Shown one piece after another: positions 19,170 to 27,822 of a stretch of DNA of 64,000 bases. Each line of letters starts with the position of its first letter. The first letter of the stretch is position 1. Source of the stretch: Mumia sp. Pv4-285. Lineage in GTDB: Bacteria > Actinomycetota > Actinomycetes > Propionibacteriales > Nocardioidaceae. The translations under genes were made by a program, and so were the position numbers. The DNA is taken from positions 1,984,001 through 2,048,000 of the forward strand of contig NZ_CP162023.1 of the NCBI RefSeq assembly GCF_041320275.1. The letters are read 5' to 3'. Below the pieces are notes generated by a model, which had not been told where the DNA came from, ran no database searches, and saw only the letters and a program-made list of their open reading frames with translations.

Positions 19170-20293
19170 CCGCGGCCGACATCGCGCAGTCGACGGTCGA
19201 CTACCACGGACGCAGCCTCACGTCTCTGCTCCCGAGCATCGCCGCGGCCATGGGCGTGCCGAGCTGGACCGACGTGCTGGGTCTGCCGCCTGCCGACCGC
19301 TACGTCGTGGTGCTCGTCGACGGTCTCGGGCACGACCTGCTCGCCGAGCACGCCGACGCCGCGCCCTACCTCGCCTCGCTGCTGCACCGCGAGCCGCTGC
19401 GCTCCGGGCTGCCGTCGACCACGGCCACGAGCCTCACCTCCCTCGGCACCGGTCTGCCTCCCGGTCGCCACGGCATCGTCGGCTACACGAGCCGGATCCC
19501 GGGCACCGACCGGGTCATGAACTCGCTCCGCTGGGATCCCGAGGTCGACCCCGCCCAGTGGCAGCCTCACCCGACGATGTTCGAGCGGATCGACGCCGCC
19601 GGCATCCCCACGTCCACGGTCAACAAGGCGGAGTTCGAGGGGACGGGCCTGACCGTCTGCAGCCAGAGCGGCGTGCCGTTCCACCCGTTCGTCTCCGTCT
19701 ACGAGCGCCTCGACGTGGTCGTCGAGGCGTCCGAGGCGACGCCCCGGTCGCTCGTCTACACGTACGAGTCGACGCTGGACCACACCGGTCACGAGAAGGG
19801 CTCCACCTCGCCCGAGTGGCGTGACCGCCTGCGTGGCATCGACCACGACCTGGCCGACCTGCGCGACGCGCTCGGTCCGGGGACGGCTCTTGTCGTCACC
19901 GCAGACCACGGCATGCTCGACCTGCCGCGGGCGGGTCGCTTCGACGTGGAGGCCGAGCCCGGCCTGCTCACCGACGTCACCGTCTTCGCAGGCGAGGCGC
20001 GGTTCCGTCACCTCTACACCCGCTCGGGTGCGGAGGAGGAGGTCGCCGCGCGCTGGCGCGACAGGGTTGCCGACCAGGCCCTGGTGCTGACACGCGACGA
20101 GGCGGAGGCGGCTGGCTGGTTCGGTCCGATCGACGACCGCGTACGCCCTCGGATCGGCGACGTCGTCGTGGCCGCGCTCGGTGACTTCGGGGTCTTCTCG
20201 TCGCGGCACTTCGCGATCGAGCTCCAGATGGCAGGGTTCCACGGTTCGGTCACCCCGGCCGAGATGCGGGTGCCGCTCCTCGTCGACCTGTGA
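19166..20293 (+). CDS. Alkaline-phosphatase superfamily nucleotide pyrophosphatase/phosphodiesterase
   Basis: A 375-residue protein of the type-I phosphodiesterase/nucleotide pyrophosphatase family. The two-metal site is visible: YVVVLVDGLGHD supplies the first Asp, the nucleophile Thr lies in GLPSTTATSLTSLGTG, the second metal ligands are in STLDHTGHEKG, and the last in VVTADHGMLD. There is no signal peptide, so it is probably cytoplasmic. It overlaps the DUF5998 stop by 4 nt (GTGA). The substrate is not predictable; nucleotide or sugar-phosphate diesters are typical for the family. Confidence 0.85.
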   Translation: MTAADIAQSTVDYHGRSLTSLLPSIAAAMGVPSWTDVLGLPPADRYVVVLVDGLGHDLLAEHADAAPYLASLLHREPLRSGLPSTTATSLTSLGTGLPPGRHGIVGYTSRIPGTDRVMNSLRWDPEVDPAQWQPHPTMFERIDAAGIPTSTVNKAEFEGTGLTVCSQSGVPFHPFVSVYERLDVVVEASEATPRSLVYTYESTLDHTGHEKGSTSPEWRDRLRGIDHDLADLRDALGPGTALVVTADHGMLDLPRAGRFDVEAEPGLLTDVTVFAGEARFRHLYTRSGAEEEVAARWRDRVADQALVLTRDEAEAAGWFGPIDDRVRPRIGDVVVAALGDFGVFSSRHFAIELQMAGFHGSVTPAEMRVPLLVDL

Positions 20294-20334
20294 CGCGGCG
20301 GACAATGTAGGCGCACCGGAGCCGCGGGCTCGTC

Positions 20335-20340
20335 TAGCGT
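20335..20340 (+). promoter_or_regulatory. -10 hexamer TAGCGT, leaderless promoter of flavoprotein-cyclase operon
   Basis: TAGCGT ends 6 nt before the ATG at 20347. Confidence 0.55.
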
Positions 20341-20346
20341 GCCGAT

Positions 20347-22059
20347 ATGGCGCGTCATGGCGACACTGCCCGACCTCTGCTCCTCGCGGTCGACCGGGAT
20401 CCCGACTCCCTCGAGCGCATCGAGGAGGAGCTGGGTCGTGCCTTCGGCTCGGACTACCGGGTCCGTGGCGAGCTGACCTCGGCCGACGCCGTACGCGTCC
20501 TGGAGCAGGCGCACGACCGTTCGGCCCCGGTCGCCGTGGTGCTCGTCGACCACGGCCTCGACCCCGAGGACCGCGTCGACGTCCTCTCGACCGCGCGCAC
20601 CCTCCACCCGGACGCTCGCCGCGCGATGCTCGTCGAGTGGGGTTCCTGGGCGAGCCGCTCGGTGGCTCGGAGCATCCTGTCGGCGGTCGCTGTCGGTGAC
20701 GTCAGCTACTACGTGCTGAAGCCGTGGACGAGCCGCGACGAGCTGTTCCACCGTACGGTCGCCGAGTTCGTGCAGGAGTGGTCGCGAAACGACGCGAGCA
20801 CGATGCGCGAGGTCGTCGTGGTGGCGGGCCGCAGCTCGGCGCGAGCCGCCCAGGTGCGCAGCATGCTGCTGCGCAACGGCGTGCCCCACGCGTTCCGCGA
20901 ACGCGGCACCGCGCTGGCCGACGGCGTCGAGGGAGTCGTCCGCGACGGCGGCCACGATCTGGACGGCGTCGACGTCCTCGTGTGGATGCCCGCGATCGGG
21001 GGCACGGTCCTCCTGGACCCGAGCGACGTGGAGATCGCCGAGGCGTGGGGCGTACGGACGACGCTCGAGGGTGACCGGGACTTCGACCTCGTGGTCGTCG
21101 GCGCCGGTCCGGGGGGCCTGGCGGCAGCGGTGTACGGGTCGTCCGAAGGACTGCGCACCCTCGTCGTCGAGCGGGAGGCGATCGGCGGCCAGGCGGGGTC
21201 CAGCTCGCTGATCCGCAACTACCTGGGCTTCTCGCGAGGCATCAGCGGGGCGGAGCTCGCTCAGCGCGCCTACCAGCAGGCGTGGGTGTTCGGGGCCCAC
21301 GTGCTGTTCATGCGGGAGGTCGTCGCCCTGCGACGCCGGGACACGGGCGGCTTCGAGGTCGAGGTCAGCGGCGTGGGCACCGTGACGGCCCGTGCCGTCG
21401 TCCTCGCGTCCGGCGTCTCGTACCGCAGGATGGGCGTCCCCGCCCTGGAGGCCTTCAGCGGGTCGGGTGTGTTCTACGGTGCCAGCGTCTCGGAGGCGCA
21501 CGCGATGACCGGGCGACGCGCTGTCGTCGTCGGAGGCGGCAACTCCGCGGGCCAGGCAGTCCTCCACCTGGCTCGCTACTGCGCCCACGTCACGCTGTCG
21601 ATCCGCTCGGAAACGATCGAGGCCGGCATGTCGAAGTACCTCGTCGACGCCATCGCCGCGACCGACAACATCACCGTGCGGACCGGGACCGAGGTGGTCG
21701 GCGGCGGTGGTGAGGGCTGGCTCGAGAACGTCGTCGTCCGGGACCGGACCACCGGTCTCGAGGACGTCGAGCGGGCCGACGGGCTCTTCGCGATGATCGG
21801 CGCCCAGCCGAGGACCGACTGGCTCCCGGACGCGGTGGTGCGGGACCCGCGGGGCTTCGTGCTCGCCGGGGCCGATGCCGCGATCGTCGGCACCTGGTCG
21901 CGCGCGCGTCCGCCGCGGCCGTACGAGACGACCCTGCCGGGCGTGTTCGCGGTCGGTGACCTGCGGGCTGGCTCGGTCAAGCGCGTCGCCTCGGCGGTCG
22001 GCGAGGGGTCGGTCGTCGTCTCGCAGGTCCACGAGTGCCTGGCCGAGGGCGATGTCTGA
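20347..22059 (+). CDS. Receiver domain fused to a thioredoxin-reductase-like flavoprotein lacking the CxxC
   Basis: A 570-residue three-part protein. Residues 10-128 form a response-regulator receiver: acidic residues Asp16/Asp18, phosphoacceptor Asp68 in VVLVDHGLD, and Lys125 in YYVLKPW. Residues about 150-240 look like a small thioredoxin/glutaredoxin-type domain without active cysteines (EVVVVAGRSSARAAQVRSML). Residues 246-570 are a two-Rossmann flavoprotein of the thioredoxin reductase family: FAD motif VVGAGPGGLAAA (251-262), IGGQAG, NADPH motif VVGGGNSAGQ, and a terminal GVFAVGDLRAGSVKRVASAV. The redox CxxC expected after the NADPH-domain entry is replaced by YGAS (378-381), so it cannot act as a classical thioredoxin reductase. 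No DNA-binding output domain is present. The stop overlaps the cyclase gene start by 8 nt. I infer a phosphorylation- or redox-responsive input into cyclic nucleotide signalling. Confidence 0.85.
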   Translation: MARHGDTARPLLLAVDRDPDSLERIEEELGRAFGSDYRVRGELTSADAVRVLEQAHDRSAPVAVVLVDHGLDPEDRVDVLSTARTLHPDARRAMLVEWGSWASRSVARSILSAVAVGDVSYYVLKPWTSRDELFHRTVAEFVQEWSRNDASTMREVVVVAGRSSARAAQVRSMLLRNGVPHAFRERGTALADGVEGVVRDGGHDLDGVDVLVWMPAIGGTVLLDPSDVEIAEAWGVRTTLEGDRDFDLVVVGAGPGGLAAAVYGSSEGLRTLVVEREAIGGQAGSSSLIRNYLGFSRGISGAELAQRAYQQAWVFGAHVLFMREVVALRRRDTGGFEVEVSGVGTVTARAVVLASGVSYRRMGVPALEAFSGSGVFYGASVSEAHAMTGRRAVVVGGGNSAGQAVLHLARYCAHVTLSIRSETIEAGMSKYLVDAIAATDNITVRTGTEVVGGGGEGWLENVVVRDRTTGLEDVERADGLFAMIGAQPRTDWLPDAVVRDPRGFVLAGADAAIVGTWSRARPPRPYETTLPGVFAVGDLRAGSVKRVASAVGEGSVVVSQVHECLAEGDV

Positions 22060-23455
22060 GCGCCGGGCGGTCCACGGCGGCACGCCGTCGTCCCAGCGTG
22101 CCGGCCTCGCCGCGGTCACGGTGTGTCTCGCGCTGCCGCTGCTCGGGCTCGGCCTGCTGCTGTGGCGCCCGGAGATCGACATCGTCTGGGAGGACCATCC
22201 CGCTCATTTCTGGATCGTCCTCGCCGCGGCCGCGACCAGCGCCGTCCTCGCATCCGTGATGGGGACGGCGGCCCAGCGTCGCGGCGACGCTCGCGTCCTG
22301 CTCGCCGCGTACGCGTTCCTCGTGACCGCTGCGTTCCTCGGGCTGCACGCGCTGGCGACGCCGAAGGTGCTGCTGGACACACCCAACGCCGGTTTCGTCC
22401 TCGCGACGCCGGCCGGCCTGGCTCTGGGCGCGGTCTTCGCGGTGTGGTCCGGGAGCAACCTGAGCGGGGAGCGCGACGTCGCGGTCGTACGCCGTGCGCC
22501 GCTGCTGCGCGGCGTGATCGTGGCCCTGGCGCTCGGGTGGGCCGTCCTGTCGCTCGCCCAGATCTGGCCGTTCGACACCGGTGCGGTGCCCGAGCAGGTC
22601 GACGGCCTGCTGACGGCGTTCGCCGGTGCGGCGATCGTCGGGTACGCGGTAGCAGCTTGGCGCTACCTCGGCATCTGGCGAGAGCGCCGCTCTGCGCTGC
22701 CGCTCGCTGTCGCGTCGGCGTTCGTGCTGCTCGCCGAGGCCTCGGTCGCGGTCGCCTTCTCGCGCAGCTGGCACCTGTCGTGGTGGGAGTGGCACCTCCT
22801 GATGCTGGCCGCCGTCGTGCTCGTCGCCGTCACCGCCCGCGCGCAGTGGCACGAGGAACGCTTCGCGGGCCTCTACCTGGACGACACGACGGAGGGGGAG
22901 CGCGACATGAGCATCCTGTTCGCGGACCTCCAGGGCTTCACCACGTTCTCGGAGGCGCACGAGCCGCGCGAGGTCACGCAGATGCTCAACGTGTTCTTCG
23001 AGGTCGCCGTGCCGGCGGTGGCGGGACGGTACGGCGGCGACGTGGACCGGATCATCGGCGACGCGCTCATGGTCACCTTCAACCGCCGAGGTGACCAGCC
23101 GGACCACGCGCGTCGGGCGGCCCTCGCCGGTCTCGCGCTCCAGGAGGCGACCGCGTCCGTGCTCGAGGAGCACCCGGACTGGCCCCGGTTCAGGGTCGGG
23201 ATCAGCTCCGGTCCGGTGTCGGTGAGCGTGCTCGGCACCGCGGGCGGGCGGACCCACACGGTCATCGGCGACACCGTCAACACCGCCAGCCGGATCGAGG
23301 GAAAGGCGCCGGCGGGCGGGGTCGCCGTCAGTGCGGCGACCTTGGCGCTGCTGCCGGACGCGCAGTCGGAGCCGCTCGGGTTCCTCGAGCTGAAGGGCAA
23401 GGCGCAGCCCGTCGAGGTGTTCCGGATCGTCGGCCTCGACGCCGCGCCGCGCTAG
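22052..23455 (+). CDS. Membrane-bound class III adenylate/guanylate cyclase
   Basis: A 467-residue cyclase that should make a cyclic nucleotide from NTP at the membrane. Residues 18-265 hold about seven hydrophobic segments forming a membrane sensor domain I do not recognise by name. The catalytic domain follows: first metal ligand Asp292 in SILFADLQGFTTFSE, second metal ligand Asp337 in DRIIGDALMV, and the transition-state Asn/Arg in VIGDTVNTASRIE. The purine-selecting Lys seen in many adenylate cyclases (VDKxIGDA) is Arg333 here, so ATP versus GTP preference is open. The ATG at 22052 lies inside the end of the flavoprotein gene, so translation is coupled. Its stop codon overlaps that of convergent thymidine kinase. 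Confidence 0.88.
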   Translation: MSERRAVHGGTPSSQRAGLAAVTVCLALPLLGLGLLLWRPEIDIVWEDHPAHFWIVLAAAATSAVLASVMGTAAQRRGDARVLLAAYAFLVTAAFLGLHALATPKVLLDTPNAGFVLATPAGLALGAVFAVWSGSNLSGERDVAVVRRAPLLRGVIVALALGWAVLSLAQIWPFDTGAVPEQVDGLLTAFAGAAIVGYAVAAWRYLGIWRERRSALPLAVASAFVLLAEASVAVAFSRSWHLSWWEWHLLMLAAVVLVAVTARAQWHEERFAGLYLDDTTEGERDMSILFADLQGFTTFSEAHEPREVTQMLNVFFEVAVPAVAGRYGGDVDRIIGDALMVTFNRRGDQPDHARRAALAGLALQEATASVLEEHPDWPRFRVGISSGPVSVSVLGTAGGRTHTVIGDTVNTASRIEGKAPAGGVAVSAATLALLPDAQSEPLGFLELKGKAQPVEVFRIVGLDAAPR

Positions 23456-24108
23456 CCGCCGAAGGGCAGCGGGTCGTTCAGGGTCGTCACTGCACGGGCG
23501 CGGGCTGTCGTCATCCGGCGGCGGTGGTGCTGGCGGCAGAGCACCTCGTACCCGACGTTCGGCGTCGGGAACCCGGGCTCGTCCACGTCTCCGACGACGA
23601 TCTGGTCGCCCTCCGTGACCATGACGCCGTTCTCGGTGCGGGCGTTGTGGGTCGCGCGCTTGCCGCACCAGCACAGCGCCTCGACCTGGAGCGGCTGGAT
23701 GCGGTCGGCGAGCTCGACGAGGCGGGCAGACCCCTCGAACAACCGCGTGCGGAAGTCGGTGAGGATCCCGAACGCGAAGACGTCGATCTGCAGCTCGTCG
23801 GCGATCCGGGCCAGCGCCTCGACCTGTTCCTTGGTGTAGAACTGGGCCTCGTCGGCGATCACGTAGTCGATCCGCCCGCCGGCGGTGAGCGAGCTGACGA
23901 CGTACTCCCAGAAGTCGAACGCCGGGTCGACCTCGATCGCCTCGGTGGAGAGGCCGAGACGGCTGGAGAGGCGTCCGTCGCCGGCCCGGTCGCGGCTCGT
24001 GAAGATTCGCCCGACACGCCCGCGCGCGGCGTGGTTGTGGTTCGTCTGGAGGGCCAGCGTCGACTTGCCGCTGTCCATGGTCCCGGTGAAGAAGAGCAGG
24101 CTCGCCAC
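23452..24108 (-). CDS. tdk: Thymidine kinase (type II)
   Basis: Salvage enzyme phosphorylating thymidine to dTMP, 218 residues. Walker A is TGTMDSGKST (residues 8-17), the Walker B-like motif is ADEAQF (85-90), and the lasso/nucleoside region includes DFRTRLFEGSARL. Zinc ligands of type II kinases are present: Cys146 and Cys148 in CWCGKRATHNAR, and Cys191 with His194 in CRQHH. The GTG at 24108 matches the usual N-terminus of the family (VASLLFFTGTMDSGK). Convergent with the cyclase gene, with overlapping stop codons. Confidence 0.93.
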   Translation of the reverse strand: MASLLFFTGTMDSGKSTLALQTNHNHAARGRVGRIFTSRDRAGDGRLSSRLGLSTEAIEVDPAFDFWEYVVSSLTAGGRIDYVIADEAQFYTKEQVEALARIADELQIDVFAFGILTDFRTRLFEGSARLVELADRIQPLQVEALCWCGKRATHNARTENGVMVTEGDQIVVGDVDEPGFPTPNVGYEVLCRQHHRRRMTTARARAVTTLNDPLPFGG

Positions 24109-24120
24109 GAGGCATGAGGC

Positions 24121-24126
24121 TACCGT
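24121..24126 (+). promoter_or_regulatory. -10 hexamer TACCGT, leaderless promoter of sulfurtransferase
   Basis: TACCGT ends 6 nt before the ATG at 24133. Confidence 0.55.
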
Positions 24127-24132
24127 GTCGGC

Positions 24133-24978
24133 ATGGCGGCGGATCCCGTGGTGACGGTCGGAGACTTGGCGCTCATGCTCGCGGCGCAGGACGTGGTCGT
24201 CCTCGACGTCCGGTACGCCCTGGGTGGCGCGCCCGGACGCGAGGAGTACGACGCCGGCCACGTGCCGGGAGCGGCGTACGTGGACATGGACACCGAGCTG
24301 GCTGACCCGCCTGGCGACGGCACCCGGGGTCGGCACCCGCTGCCCGATCCGGCGCGGTTCGCGGCGGCGATGCGAGTCCACGGCGTACGGGGTGGGACTC
24401 CAGTGGTCGTGTACGACGCCGCGGACGGGACGTCGGCCGCCCGGGCGTGGTGGCTGCTGACGTACCACGGCCACCCCGACGTACGGCTGCTCGACGGTGG
24501 GTACGCGGCCTGGGTCGCCGCGGGGGAGCCGACGTCGTCCGACCCGCCGTCCCCCGAGCCGGGGGACTTCGTCGCGGAGCCCGGGCACCTGCCGCTGGTC
24601 GATGCTGCGGGTGCGGCACGGGTGGCACGGGAGGGCGTGCTGCTCGACGCGCGGGTCGCCGAGCGCTATCGCGGGGAGGTGGAGCCGATCGACCCGGTCG
24701 CCGGGCACGTCCCGGGTGCGGTGAGCGCGCCGACCTTCGCCAACGTCGACGCCGACGGCCGCTGGCGGGCGGGCGGCGAGCTCGCCGACCGCTTCGCCGG
24801 GCTCGGCGCCGTCGCCGGTGTCGAGGTGGCCGCGTACTGCGGCTCCGGGGTGACGGCGGCCCACGAGGTGCTGGCACTGCGCCGCGCCGGTGTGGACGCG
24901 GCGCTGTACGCCGGCTCGTGGAGCGAGTGGGTGAGCGACCCCGATCGGCCGGTCGCGACCGGCGTGGAGTCTGTCTGA
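24133..24978 (+). CDS. Two-domain rhodanese sulfurtransferase (3-mercaptopyruvate sulfurtransferase-like)
   Basis: A 281-residue cytoplasmic protein of two tandem rhodanese domains. The N-terminal one (VVVLDVRYALGGAPG, YDAGHVPGAAYVDMD) has lost its Cys. The C-terminal one carries the active Cys236 in AAYCGSGVTAAHE. A CGSGVTA loop is typical of 3-mercaptopyruvate sulfurtransferases, whereas thiosulfate enzymes usually read CRKGVT. It transfers sulfane sulfur to thiol acceptors or cyanide. TACCGT 6 nt upstream suggests a leaderless transcript. Confidence 0.9.
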   Translation: MAADPVVTVGDLALMLAAQDVVVLDVRYALGGAPGREEYDAGHVPGAAYVDMDTELADPPGDGTRGRHPLPDPARFAAAMRVHGVRGGTPVVVYDAADGTSAARAWWLLTYHGHPDVRLLDGGYAAWVAAGEPTSSDPPSPEPGDFVAEPGHLPLVDAAGAARVAREGVLLDARVAERYRGEVEPIDPVAGHVPGAVSAPTFANVDADGRWRAGGELADRFAGLGAVAGVEVAAYCGSGVTAAHEVLALRRAGVDAALYAGSWSEWVSDPDRPVATGVESV

Positions 24979-24999
24979 GCGGTGGGGCACGATGGAGCC

Positions 25000-27822
25000 A
25001 TGTCTCGAGTCCGAGCACCCCTCGTAGGCCGCGCAGCCGAGCTCGGGGCGCTCGAGGCGGCGCTCGCCGAGGTGCGCGCGGGTGCGTCGCGGACGTTCGT
25101 CGTGGCCGGCGAGGCGGGCATCGGCAAGAGCCGCCTCGTCGACGAGCTCACGCTGTCGGTTCGCGACGACGGCGCCACCCTCGTGGTCAGGGGCACGTGC
25201 GCGGGCTCCAGCTCGGGTCCGATCCCGTACGCGGCGCTCGAGGGCGTGCTCCGCGACGTCGTGGGTGCCCTGGGGGTCGACGAGACGCTCGCTGCCGCCG
25301 GGCCGGGAGCCGACGCGCTCGGGCTGATCGCGCCACGCCTCATCGACGTGCGCCCGGACGTCATGCCCGGGCGCCTGCCGGAGGTCGTCGCCGGGCTCCT
25401 CGTCGAGGTCGCGCGGAGCCGCCCGCTCGTCGTGGTCGTCGAGGACCTGCACTGGTCGGACGACACCACCCGGGCCACGGTCGACCGACTTGCCCGTGTC
25501 GCCGGCGACACGTCGATGCTCCTCGTCGTCACCTACCGCAGCGACGACGTCGGCCGTGGCCACCCGTTGCGGGGCGTGATCGCCGAGCTGGAGCGGTCGA
25601 GGGTGGTCACCCGGATCGACCTCCGACGGCTCGACCGCGCCGAGGTGGCGCAGCTCGCCTCCGCGCTGCTCGACACCGACGAGCTGGGGCCGGGCCTCGC
25701 CGACCTGATCGAGCGCAGCGACGGGGTTCCCTTCTACGTCGAGGAGCTGCTGGGGTCCTTGGGCTCGTCGCTGCCCGAGTCGCTGCGCGACCTGTTGCTG
25801 CTCCGCTACCGGCGTCTGTCGCCGACCGCGCAGGAGTTCTGCCGGTGGGTGGCCGCCGCAGGGCTGCGCGCGCCGTACGACCTGCTGGCCGACGCCCTCG
25901 GCGCCGACACCCTCACCGACACCGAAGCCGCTGCCCGCGAGGCCGTGGAGGCGGCGGTGCTCGTCGGTGACGGCGACGCGTACGCGTTCAGGCACGCGCT
26001 GGTCCAGGAGGCGGTCTACACCGAGCTGCTGCCCGGGGAGCGGCGGCGGCTGCACTCCGACTACGCGGCGGCGCTCGCGACCTTGCCGTCGACGGTGTCG
26101 CGGCTGTCGGAGATCGCCGACCACTGGTGGAAGGCCCGGGTGCTCGACCGGGCGCTGGCGACCGCCGTCACGGCGTTCGGAGCGGCGGACGCCGCCGGAT
26201 CACGGACGACGGCGGCTTCCTTGGGCGAGCGCGCCCTGGAGCTCTGGGAGATGGTGCCCGACGCCTCGGACGTCGCAGGGCTCTCTCACCACGGTCTGCT
26301 GATCCGCGTCGCCGACGCGGTGGCGGCGACCACCCGGCTCGACCGTGCGGTGGCGCTCAGCCGGCAGGCGCTCGACGAGTGGCCTGAAGACGACCGGTAC
26401 GGCCTCGCCCTCGCGCTCGACGACGCGGCGGTGATCATGGCGCAGTCCGGCAGCGAGGAGGGGCGCGTCCTGCTCGAGCGAGGGCTGGCGCTCGTGCCAC
26501 CAGGCACGCGTGACGACGTACGGGTGGCGCTCCTGGTCTCCAAGGCGCGCGACGCGATGCTCGACGGACGTGCCTCCGAGTCCGTCGCATACGCCACCGA
26601 GTGCTATGACACGGCGATCGCCGTCGGCGCGATGCCCCAGGCGTCGCTCGCTCTCAACATGCGTGGGGTGAGCCGGGTCGTGGACAAGGGCGACGAAGGC
26701 GGCTTCGACGACCTCGAGCTCGCTCGCCAGCTTGCCGGAGACGTCTGGATGCCGCTCGGGCGCTACTTCACCAACACCTCTCACGCCTACCTGGTCCGGG
26801 GCCAGTACGCGCGCGCGTTCGCGCTGGCCGAGGAGGGCGCGCGCCGGTCGCACGCGCTCGGCGCCGGGTGGAGCAGCGCCGCGATGCTCGAGGGCAACAT
26901 GGCGGAGTGCATGATCGCGCTCGGCCAGTGGGACCGGGCGCAGGCCTGGTACGAGCAGTCCGTCCCGCTCGTGTCGTCGAGTGCCTTCGCCGTCTACCTG
27001 CGGGAGCGGTGGGCGTGGCTGCTGATGTGGCGCGGCGACGTCGACGCGGCCGAGACGCTCGTGCGGTCGAGCGAGGCCGAGTGGGCTCGCGTCGGTCGGC
27101 TCGAGGCGCAGGTCCGGACCCGCGTCGCAGAGACGATGGCCCATCTCGCGCTGCTGCGCGACGACCCGGAGCTAGCACTGCAGCTCATCACCGACGTGGT
27201 CCTCGCACCCGATCGCCCGCGCGACTCCGCGTACGACCCGTCGATGCTCGCGGTCGCGGCGCGGGCTGTGGCGATGCTCCGCCGTTCCCCGGGAGCGGAG
27301 GGGCCGGACATCTCCCCGTACCGTGCCCTCCTCGCCAAGTGCACGCACACGAGCAGGTTCGAGCTCTGGGCGGCAGTGTTCGCCGCGGAACTGGGCGAGG
27401 CACCCTGGTCGGTGGTCGTCGATCTCGACGGGGGCCCGGCGCACGTCCGCCCTTACGCGTTGCTGCGCGACGGAGAGGCGCTCCTCGCTGACGGTGACCG
27501 TGCGGCGGCGCGCGATCGGCTCGCGGAAGCGGTCGAGGCGGCACGCGCCATCGGCTGCGGGCTCGTCGCCGACCAGGCCGAGGCGACGCTGTCGTCGGTC
27601 GGCCTTCGGGCACCGCGACGGGGCGACGGCGACGAGCTCACCGACCGCGAGCGCCAGGTCCTCGAGCTGGTGGCGGACGGCCTCACCAACGGGCAGATCG
27701 CCGAGCGACTCTTCATCAGCCCCAAGACCGCATCCGTGCACGTGTCGGCGATCCTGCGGAAGCTCGGAGTGGCGAGCCGTACGGAGGCGGCAGTGAAGGC
27801 GCGTTCGGTGAGCGGCGCTTAG
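25000..27822 (+). CDS. Large LuxR-family (LAL-type) transcriptional regulator with AAA ATPase
   Basis: A 940-residue STAND-like regulator. An N-terminal ATPase module carries Walker A VVAGEAGIGKSRLVDEL and Walker B LVVVVEDLHWSDDTT, with sensor-type YRSDDVGRGHPLRGV. A long middle of TPR-like helices (about residues 370-800) is the probable ligand or inducer domain. The C-terminus is a LuxR helix-turn-helix: ELTDRERQVLELVADGLTNG, then QIAERLFISPKTASVHVSAI. Such LAL proteins activate specific catabolic or secondary-metabolic genes when ATP and an inducer bind. The ATG at 25000 has a CACGAT hexamer 6 nt upstream. Its stop overlaps the stop of the convergent membrane-protein gene. The target genes are unknown. 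Confidence 0.9.
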   Translation: MSRVRAPLVGRAAELGALEAALAEVRAGASRTFVVAGEAGIGKSRLVDELTLSVRDDGATLVVRGTCAGSSSGPIPYAALEGVLRDVVGALGVDETLAAAGPGADALGLIAPRLIDVRPDVMPGRLPEVVAGLLVEVARSRPLVVVVEDLHWSDDTTRATVDRLARVAGDTSMLLVVTYRSDDVGRGHPLRGVIAELERSRVVTRIDLRRLDRAEVAQLASALLDTDELGPGLADLIERSDGVPFYVEELLGSLGSSLPESLRDLLLLRYRRLSPTAQEFCRWVAAAGLRAPYDLLADALGADTLTDTEAAAREAVEAAVLVGDGDAYAFRHALVQEAVYTELLPGERRRLHSDYAAALATLPSTVSRLSEIADHWWKARVLDRALATAVTAFGAADAAGSRTTAASLGERALELWEMVPDASDVAGLSHHGLLIRVADAVAATTRLDRAVALSRQALDEWPEDDRYGLALALDDAAVIMAQSGSEEGRVLLERGLALVPPGTRDDVRVALLVSKARDAMLDGRASESVAYATECYDTAIAVGAMPQASLALNMRGVSRVVDKGDEGGFDDLELARQLAGDVWMPLGRYFTNTSHAYLVRGQYARAFALAEEGARRSHALGAGWSSAAMLEGNMAECMIALGQWDRAQAWYEQSVPLVSSSAFAVYLRERWAWLLMWRGDVDAAETLVRSSEAEWARVGRLEAQVRTRVAETMAHLALLRDDPELALQLITDVVLAPDRPRDSAYDPSMLAVAARAVAMLRRSPGAEGPDISPYRALLAKCTHTSRFELWAAVFAAELGEAPWSVVVDLDGGPAHVRPYALLRDGEALLADGDRAAARDRLAEAVEAARAIGCGLVADQAEATLSSVGLRAPRRGDGDELTDRERQVLELVADGLTNGQIAERLFISPKTASVHVSAILRKLGVASRTEAAVKARSVSGA

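Noticed and set aside
20347-22059. Thioredoxin reductase call
   Set aside because: The CxxC redox centre is missing (YGAS in its place), so classical thioredoxin reductase activity is not supported.
23452-26124. Very long minus-strand frame extending upstream of thymidine kinase
   Set aside because: Only the last 218 codons are real thymidine kinase; the extension is antisense to the sulfurtransferase and LuxR-type genes.
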